Shown here one piece after another: positions 59,213 to 64,000 of a stretch of 64,000 bases of DNA. Below the pieces are notes generated by a model. That model saw only the letters and a list, made by a program, of their open reading frames with translations. It ran no database searches and was not told the origin of the DNA. Each line of letters opens with the position of its first letter. The first letter of the stretch is position 1. Position numbers and translations under genes: made by a program. Source of the stretch: Caldilineaceae bacterium (GTDB lineage: Bacteria > Chloroflexota > Anaerolineae > Caldilineales > Caldilineaceae); the NCBI GenBank assembly GCA_958295845.1, contig OY282376.1, positions 2,245,022 to 2,309,021 of the forward strand. Direction: 5' to 3'.

Positions 59213-59346
59213 GGCAAGATGCCTCCGGAGGTGATTCTGTTCAAGAGATGACAGTTTCGTTCCCTCTTGCTCAAAGCAGCGGGGAACGTCGTGAACGCGG
59301 AGCAGGACTCAGCGCACAACATAAGGTCACTAAGGCCGTCATCCAT
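59209..59346 (-). CDS. Possible 45-codon leader ORF overlapping leuA start
   Basis: In the 179-nt gap between ilvC and leuA, an ATG with a strong site (AAAGGGGGTGG, 5-8 nt spacing) opens a 45-codon frame, [13 protein letters not shown]... to ...SGGILP, whose TGA overlaps the leuA ATG (ATGA). This would couple leuA translation to it. A second frame four bases on (59342-59271, 23 codons, [20 protein letters not shown] plus PLL) could instead be the translated one. Neither resembles a known protein; they are proposed only on ribosome-binding site, position and overlap. Confidence 0.35.
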   Translation of the reverse strand: MDDGLSDLMLCAESCSAFTTFPAALSKRERNCHLLNRITSGGILP

Positions 59347-59391
59347 GTTCACCACCCCCTTTCCAGACAGTTCAGACCTGGCGCCAAAAGC

Positions 59392-60393
59392 CTAAATTTC
59401 CTTGGCGTCCAGGAAGGTCATCATCTTGCGCAACTCTTTGCCTACATTCTCCAGCTGCTGATTCTGCTCGCTGCGGCGTCTCTCGTAGTAAACCTTGCCG
59501 CCGCCGTGGTACTCGTCCATCCACTCTTCGGCAAATGCGCCCGACTGGACGTCCGCCAGAATCTTTCTCATGGATTCCTTTGTTTCGTCGGTGATAATAC
59601 TCTGGCCGCTCTTGTAATCGCCCCATTCGGCCGTATCACTGATGCTGTAACGCATGTAATTGAGCCCGCCTTCGTACATCAGATCGACGATCAACTTCAG
59701 TTCGTGCAGGCACTCGAAGTAGGCGATCTCGGGTTGGTAGCCAGCATCGACCAACACTTCGAAACCGGCCTTGATCAGTTCGCTGACCCCGCCGCAGAGG
59801 ACCGTCTGCTCCCCGAACAGGTCGGTCTCGGTCTCCTCCGCAAAAGTCGTCTCCAGGACACCGGCTCGTGCCGAACCGATCGCCTTGGCGTAGGCAAGCG
59901 CGTTGGCCAGGGCATCGCCCGTGGCGTCCTGATGAATCGCGACCAGGGCAGGGACGCCTGACCCTTCGACAAATACCTCTCGCACCCGATGGCCGGGGGC
60001 CTTCGGCGCTACCATCGACACGTCCACCTCATCCGGCGCAACAATGAAGCCGTAGCGCACGTTGAAACCATGCGCAAACATTAACGTGTTGCCGGCCTCT
60101 AAGTTAGGCTGAATCTGCTCCTCGTATACCTTGCCTTGGATCGGGTCGGGAATGACGACCATGATAAAATCGGCTTCTCGGGCCGCGTCGGCAACGCTTA
60201 CAACCCGCAAACCGTCGGCTTCGGCTTTGGCCTTGCTGCGGCTCCCCTCATGCAACCCAATGCGAACGTCCTGGCCGCTGTCCTTCATGTTCAGTGCATG
60301 GGCATGGCCCTGGCTGCCGTAGCCGATCACGGCGATCTTCTTGCCTTCCAACCGCGCCATGTCAGCGTCATTCTCGTAATAAATCGTTGCCAC
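59392..60393 (-). CDS. ilvC: Ketol-acid reductoisomerase (NADP+)
   Basis: A 333-residue class I KARI that isomerises and reduces acetolactate and acetohydroxybutyrate. [20 protein letters not shown] is the NADPH-binding fold; the specificity loop [20 protein letters not shown], with Arg, Ser and Lys, fits NADPH preference. [20 protein letters not shown] and [20 protein letters not shown] carry the Mg-binding Asp/Glu residues, with a further Glu in the [20 protein letters not shown] helix. Length matches class I enzymes. A GTG start follows GGAGGGG by 5 nt. Third gene of the operon, 150 nt after ilvN. Confidence 0.97.
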   Translation of the reverse strand: MATIYYENDADMARLEGKKIAVIGYGSQGHAHALNMKDSGQDVRIGLHEGSRSKAKAEADGLRVVSVADAAREADFIMVVIPDPIQGKVYEEQIQPNLEAGNTLMFAHGFNVRYGFIVAPDEVDVSMVAPKAPGHRVREVFVEGSGVPALVAIHQDATGDALANALAYAKAIGSARAGVLETTFAEETETDLFGEQTVLCGGVSELIKAGFEVLVDAGYQPEIAYFECLHELKLIVDLMYEGGLNYMRYSISDTAEWGDYKSGQSIITDETKESMRKILADVQSGAFAEEWMDEYHGGGKVYYERRRSEQNQQLENVGKELRKMMTFLDAKEI

Positions 60394-60543
60394 TTTCCCC
60401 TCCGAGGATCTGATTTCCTGGTATTTGAGTATTTCTCAACGGTTCACTGTCGCCGCGTCGGAAACTGGGCGGCCCAATCGAGTCGTGGTCACCTTGTCCG
60501 CACAAGCAACAGCCACTTACGCTTCAAACAAGCGCTTAGTCTA

Positions 60544-61101
60544 CTACTTTTCGGCGTGAGCGCTGCCGTTAAGGCTTGCCGCGGCCTTGAAAATCGACGT
60601 CGCCGGCTTATTCCGCTTGGGCCGTTCATCGCCGCGACACAGTGCAACGCGACCCGTCCGCACCATCTCCTCAATACCGAAGGGGCGCAGCAGTTCGATC
60701 AACGAATCCACTTTGTCTTCCGTGCCAACCGCCTGCACCACCAGATTCTCAGCGTTGACATCCACGATCTGAGCCCGGTAAATCTCGGCGAACTGCATGA
60801 TCTCCCCGCGAGTCGCCGGCGTCGTCCGCACCCGGATCAGCGCCAGCTCTCGCAAGATGGCCAGCCGGTTTGTGATATCCTCCACCGCCGTGACGTCCAC
60901 GACTTTACGCAGCTGCTTGACAACCTGGTCGGCCACCCGCTCATCGCCGTCCACTACAAATGTCATGCGGCTGATTCCCGGCGTTTCGCTATGACTGACC
61001 TGAAGGCTGTCGATGTTGAAGTTACGCCTGCGGAGCATTCCGGACACCCGATTCAGGACACCGGGCTTATCACGCATCCAGGCGACAAGTGTATATTGCA
61101 T
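60544..61101 (-). CDS. ilvN: Acetolactate synthase small (regulatory) subunit
   Basis: A 185-residue regulatory partner of IlvB. The N-terminal ACT domain is clear: [20 protein letters not shown], then [20 protein letters not shown]. The second half is the ALS_ss_C domain ([20 protein letters not shown] through [20 protein letters not shown]). Valine is the usual effector of such domains. The tail of about 25 residues ([20 protein letters not shown]) extends beyond the E. coli IlvH end. The ATG at 61101 follows AGAGGTGAG; a GTG three codons above lies inside that site. 92 nt downstream of ilvB. The symbol ilvH would be equally acceptable. Confidence 0.95.
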   Translation of the reverse strand: MQYTLVAWMRDKPGVLNRVSGMLRRRNFNIDSLQVSHSETPGISRMTFVVDGDERVADQVVKQLRKVVDVTAVEDITNRLAILRELALIRVRTTPATRGEIMQFAEIYRAQIVDVNAENLVVQAVGTEDKVDSLIELLRPFGIEEMVRTGRVALCRGDERPKRNKPATSIFKAAASLNGSAHAEK

Positions 61102-61193
61102 TGGTCTCACCTCTGGCGATTCTCTTTCTCAGTTTGCGGGGGCGCCAACCAACTGGCTGCCTCCTTGCCGCCGTCGTAACTATCGCAAAGCCA

Positions 61194-62984
61194 TTACCAG
61201 CTCGGCTGTACGCCGCTATAACCCTGAACATGACCCGGCTTCGGCCGCCGAATCAGTTCATCCACGGCCGCGCCGGGCGCAACCATCGGATAGACATTCA
61301 CTTCCTCTTTTACCTGGAAATCGACCAGGTACGGCCCATCGGTTGCATGCGCCTGCTCCAACACCGAAACAACCTCGCTCGGATGGCGGACCACGGCACC
61401 GGGAATATCGTATGCCTCCGCTAGCTTGACGTAATCCGGCGAAAGAATCGGTGTGCCCACATAACGCTTATCGTAGAAGATCTGCTGCCACTGCCGCACC
61501 ATGCCAAGGAATCCGTTATTTATAATCGCGATCTTTACCGGCATTTTCTCCTGCTGGATGGTGGCCAGCTCCTGCAACGTCATCTGGAACCCGCCGTCGC
61601 CCGCCACGCACCAGACCAGCGCCTCCGGATCTGACATCTGCGCGCCCAGCGCCGCCGGCAAAGCATATCCCATCGTACCGAGGCCGCCGCTCGTCAACAG
61701 CATCCCGGCCTGTTCGTGAATATAGTACTGGCTCTCCCACATCTGATGCTGGCCGACGTCAGTGACAACAATGACGCGCTTCTCAGTCCTCTCTGTGGCA
61801 TGCCAGAGTTGACGAATGACATAGGGCGGAATCAGCTCTTCGACCTCATACTGGATGATGTCAGCCTCGTCCGTCTCCGAACGCCATTCGCTCAGGGTAT
61901 CTACCCATTCCTGGTGGCGCCTGTCCTTGACCTGGGGGAGAAAGGCCGGAAGCGTTTCCGCAAGATCGCCCACAACCGCCACGTCGGGAACGATATTCTT
62001 GCCGACCTCAGCCCGGTCCAGTTCAAAATGAATGATCTTGGCATCGGCCGCGAATCGATCGAGTCGCCCCGTTATTCTGTCGTCAAAGCGCATGCCCATG
62101 GCGACCAGTACATCGCAGGACTGTATAGCCCGATTCGCGAATGCCTCACCGTGCATTCCGCCCATTCCCAGGCTCAATGGATGCGTCTCAGGAATGTTGC
62201 CCGTGCCGAGCAAAGTCGTTACCACCGGAATGCCCGCCTTCTCGACCAGCTGCAGCAGCTCGTCGCTGGTATGCGAAAGGTGAATCCCGTGACCTGCGAG
62301 AATCAAAGGCCGCTCGGACTCGTTCAGCAGGTCGGCCGCCTCCTGCACCGATTCCGGACTGAATTCAGGCCACGGCTCGAAGCCGGGAAGATTGATCTCG
62401 AAATCATACCGAAAAGTACCGGTCTCAATCTGAACGTCTTTGCAGATATCGACAAGGACAACACCGGGCCGCCCTTCTCGAGCGATATAGAACGCCTCCT
62501 TCATGACCAGCGGCAATTCGGCAATATCGGTCACCAGATAGTTGTGCTTACAGACCGGCTGCGTTACGCCCACGACGTCAGACTCCTGAAAAGCATCAGT
62601 ACCCAGAAGGCTGGTCGGCACCTGGCCCGTGATCGCAACAACCGGAACGCTGTCCATCTGGGCCGTCGCCAGCCCGGTAACAAGGTTCGTCGCACCCGGT
62701 CCGCTGGTCACGATACAGACCCCTACGTCGCCCGTAGCGCGCGCGAAACCGTCCGCCATGTGTGCTGCGCACTGCTCGTGGCGGACCAGCACGTGATGGA
62801 TGCGGCCGTCTGCCTCGTACTCCGCCAAAGCGTCGTATGCCGGCAGGATCGCCCCGCCGGGGTGGCCAAATACAGTCTTGACCCCCTCGCGCAGCAGGGA
62901 TTCCCAGATCATCTGCGATCCGGTAAACTCCTGGGGCCCCAGATCGTATCCGCTCTCTGCCGGTTCTCTTTTGGCTAGTGCCAT
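61194..62984 (-). CDS. ilvB: Acetolactate synthase large (catalytic) subunit
   Basis: A 596-residue ThDP/FAD/Mg-dependent acetohydroxyacid synthase, the first common step for valine, leucine and isoleucine. [20 protein letters not shown] and [20 protein letters not shown] include the catalytic Glu of the Pyr domain. [20 protein letters not shown] follows. The ThDP motif is [20 protein letters not shown], ending about 26 residues later in [20 protein letters not shown]. The FAD domain lies about 215-350 ([20 protein letters not shown]). GGAGG lies 6 nt before the ATG. First structural gene of the operon, 140 nt after the attenuator terminator. Confidence 0.97.
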   Translation of the reverse strand: MALAKREPAESGYDLGPQEFTGSQMIWESLLREGVKTVFGHPGGAILPAYDALAEYEADGRIHHVLVRHEQCAAHMADGFARATGDVGVCIVTSGPGATNLVTGLATAQMDSVPVVAITGQVPTSLLGTDAFQESDVVGVTQPVCKHNYLVTDIAELPLVMKEAFYIAREGRPGVVLVDICKDVQIETGTFRYDFEINLPGFEPWPEFSPESVQEAADLLNESERPLILAGHGIHLSHTSDELLQLVEKAGIPVVTTLLGTGNIPETHPLSLGMGGMHGEAFANRAIQSCDVLVAMGMRFDDRITGRLDRFAADAKIIHFELDRAEVGKNIVPDVAVVGDLAETLPAFLPQVKDRRHQEWVDTLSEWRSETDEADIIQYEVEELIPPYVIRQLWHATERTEKRVIVVTDVGQHQMWESQYYIHEQAGMLLTSGGLGTMGYALPAALGAQMSDPEALVWCVAGDGGFQMTLQELATIQQEKMPVKIAIINNGFLGMVRQWQQIFYDKRYVGTPILSPDYVKLAEAYDIPGAVVRHPSEVVSVLEQAHATDGPYLVDFQVKEEVNVYPMVAPGAAVDELIRRPKPGHVQGYSGVQPSW

Positions 62985-63125
62985 CCGTGTCCTCCTGCAA
63001 GCTGGCTCAATTGCTGGCCGGATCCTATTTCAGACCCAGTGAACAGGTAGCGTTCTGTCCTGCTACCATTATCTAAGATGCTCTACACGTCGCTGATGTT
63101 CCCTGATCAACTACCCTACCTAAAG

Positions 63126-63152
63126 AAAAACCCTTCCCGGCTGGGGAAGGGT
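63126..63152 (-). terminator. Attenuator terminator in the ilvB leader
   Basis: On the minus strand ACCCTTCCC-CAGCC-GGGAAGGGT followed at once by TTTTTC: a 9-bp stem, 5-nt loop and T-run, the form of an intrinsic terminator. It lies between the leader ORF and ilvB, so it would stop transcription before the operon unless disrupted. An upstream strand can pair with its 5' arm and loop (see the antiterminator). Confidence 0.82.
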
Positions 63153-63208
63153 CTGCACTGACCTGAGCAAGAAGTCCGGTCCGCTTGACTTCCTTGCCTT
63201 CGCCAACC
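63139..63208 (-). promoter_or_regulatory. Candidate antiterminator of the ilvBNC-leuA attenuator
   Basis: Minus-strand GGTTGGCGAAGG (63197-63208) begins two nt after the leader ORF stop. It can pair over 12 positions (one mismatch, one G-U) with CCTTCCCCAGCC (63139-63150), which is the 5' arm and loop of the terminator. The two structures exclude each other. A further hairpin, CAAGGAAGTC with GACTTCTTG (about 63168-63195), lies between and could be the third alternative. Confidence 0.65.
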
Positions 63209-63210
63209 AA

Positions 63211-63303
63211 TCAAGGCCTGGAGCCGCTTACAAGAAGGGCTACAAGGCCGAGAAGAAGGACCTTAAGGCTAATTAGCAGGTTCAATACAGTTAGACTTCT
63301 CAT
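63211..63303 (-). CDS. Leader peptide of the ilvBNC-leuA operon (Leu/Val-rich, 30 codons)
   Basis: A 30-codon ORF from ATG (63303) to TGA (63211) between a strong promoter and an intrinsic terminator. It encodes 11 Leu, 4 Val and 1 Ile, concentrated in NLLISLKVLLLGLVALLV (residues 8-25). Ribosome stalling on scarce charged Leu- or Val-tRNA would leave the antiterminator segment, just after the stop codon, free to pair. This is the classic layout of branched-chain amino acid attenuators (for example E. coli ilvL and leuL). No strong Shine-Dalgarno precedes the ATG, the weakest point of the proposal. The alternative is a small membrane peptide. Confidence 0.7.
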   Translation of the reverse strand: MRSLTVLNLLISLKVLLLGLVALLVSGSRP

Positions 63304-63354
63304 TTTCAGCGAGTTGGAACAGTGAATACAGTCGTCGGTCAATATCTCGTCCCT

Positions 63355-63382
63355 ATTATATTCACAATTGTAAGAAGTGCAA
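63355..63382 (-). promoter_or_regulatory. Promoter of the ilvBNC-leuA operon
   Basis: On the minus strand TTGCAC (63382-63377), 16-nt spacer, TATAAT (63360-63355), an almost consensus sigma-70 promoter. Transcription would begin near 63348, about 45 nt before the leader ORF. Confidence 0.8.
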
Positions 63383-63689
63383 CTTCCAAATCACGAAAAT
63401 GCACAGTCACCCAAAATTGGACCCAAACGTAGGCAGGTTGCATGGGCCGTCTGATGAGACGACGACTTCTGAAATCCAGAAATCAGGCTGTGAGTGGGCC
63501 GTAATTCCTGTTGCCTGTGATGCGATTCCTGCTGTGAAATAAAGAACGGTCCCATTATCCGTCGAGGGATAAGCCTCGCAATCCCGAATTCCGCCCAGCA
63601 AGCGGCAGAATACGACACGATTCGCGCGTATGTGCTATAATGCCGTGCATAACAGTGTGGGCATATAACGTGTGCGGAGAACGATTGGA
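63383..63689. other. Divergent intergenic stretch
   Basis: About 300 nt between the ilv promoter and the plus-strand gene. No gene is supported; a 119-codon minus-strand frame across it (63391-63750) overlaps both the promoter side and the next gene and has no ribosome-binding site. Confidence 0.4.
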
Positions 63690-64000
63690 ATGGCAGACCG
63701 AATTCTGATGCTGGAGAAACTATCAACTGTATTCGACAGTGGCCAGGCACAGGTACTGGCGGAGGTCATCTACAACTCTTACAACGATCTCGTGCGCCGC
63801 GAGGATTTCAGTGAGCTCAAGGAGATCGTTCGCGATTTGGGAGAAACGCAACAGCGTACTGAACAGCGCGTTGAGGATTTGGCCGAGGCGCAACAGCGTA
63901 CTGAACAGCGCGTTGAGGACTTGGCCGAGGCGCAACAGCGAACTGAACAGCGCGTTGAGGAACTGGCCGAGGCGCAACAGCGTACTGAGCAGCGTGTTGA
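63690..64000 (+). CDS. Coiled-coil protein with 14-residue repeats, N-terminal part (cut by window edge)
   Basis: The first 103 codons of a gene running off the right edge. After [20 protein letters not shown] and a helical segment ending [15 protein letters not shown], the protein enters four near-identical 14-residue units, [14 protein letters not shown], encoded by 42-bp DNA repeats. The heptad-like pattern (L..A...T..RV) predicts a long coiled coil. I know such N-terminal coiled coils from bacterial hypothetical proteins that end in a restriction-endonuclease-like (PD-(D/E)XK) domain, often misnamed 'fusion protein'; the C-terminus needed to confirm this lies outside. GGAGA precedes the ATG by about 10 nt. 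The repeats are prone to copy-number change. Confidence 0.75.
   Translation, partial: MADRILMLEKLSTVFDSGQAQVLAEVIYNSYNDLVRREDFSELKEIVRDLGETQQRTEQRVEDLAEAQQRTEQRVEDLAEAQQRTEQRVEELAEAQQRTEQRV

Noticed and set aside
60489..60530. Short minus-strand frame KRKWLLLVRTR between ilvN and ilvC as a further leader peptide
   Set aside because: It has no clear start codon or ribosome-binding site, and no terminator follows before ilvC.
63155..63275. Plus-strand Lys-rich frame (ending KKDLKAN) across the ilv leader
   Set aside because: No start codon in frame; it is the antisense shadow of the Leu-rich leader ORF.
63120..63350. T-box riboswitch ahead of ilvB
   Set aside because: The conserved T-box sequence (AGGGUGGNACCGCG) is absent, and a peptide attenuator accounts for the leader.

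Overview
The window reads as a chromosomal segment of a GC-rich, free-living or host-associated heterotrophic bacterium. A Chloroflexota origin (Caldilineae-like or sponge-symbiont lineages) is my best inference. It rests on the mix of sulfatases, Gfo/Idh/MocA dehydrogenases and phytanoyl-CoA-type dioxygenases, on the 'WYGVTTD' LRR/FN3 surface proteins, on a citramalate route to isoleucine, and on short hairpin repeats of the GGGCAGGC..GCCTGCCC type. No rRNA, tRNA, CRISPR array, phage module or intact insertion sequence was seen.

Region 1 (1-16100) is a catabolic/accessory zone. It holds three Gfo/Idh/MocA oxidoreductases (one cut by the window edge), an orphan HicB-like antitoxin, two PhyH-family dioxygenases, a sugar-isomerase-like TIM barrel, two tandem sulfatase-superfamily paralogs with Thr where the formylglycine residue is expected, a canonical C-T-P-S-R sulfatase, an MFS transporter, a Dabb protein and a GHL6-type glycoside hydrolase. 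Together they suggest uptake and breakdown of modified or sulfated sugars. A non-coding block at 11.2-12.4 kb carries a heptamer array and 14 copies of a 70/71-bp hairpin repeat.

Region 2 (16490-22890) has an SH3b lipoprotein, an acyl-CoA dehydrogenase, an acyl-CoA ligase and a second isomerase-like TIM barrel.

Region 3 (22944-40280, all minus) runs in transcription order gltB, gltD, leuC, leuD, a methyltransferase, leuB, ppc, cimA, ilvD. Region 5 (57440-63382, minus) is ilvB-ilvN-ilvC-leuA. Its leader contains a promoter, a Leu/Val-rich 30-codon leader ORF, an alternative antiterminator pairing and an intrinsic terminator, which is a complete-looking transcription attenuator. Together regions 3 and 5 encode valine, leucine and isoleucine synthesis through citramalate, with GOGAT supplying amino groups and PEP carboxylase supplying oxaloacetate; only the ilvE transaminase is missing from the window.

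Region 4 (40270-57380) separates the two biosynthetic blocks and is the most unusual part. It contains a three-gene, translationally coupled operon of two large secreted, membrane-anchored proteins of unknown function, built from a ~200-residue helical module (three copies in one, one in the other), plus a YbjQ-like protein. It also contains a truncated leuA copy fused to a second copy of the gltB leader, and two FN3/LRR surface-protein genes, one of them broken by three lesions. The order leuA - X1 - gltB leader | leuA 3' end - X2 - gltB leader - gltB is what one ancestral tandem duplication would leave. The window ends in a plus-strand gene made of 14-residue coiled-coil repeats.
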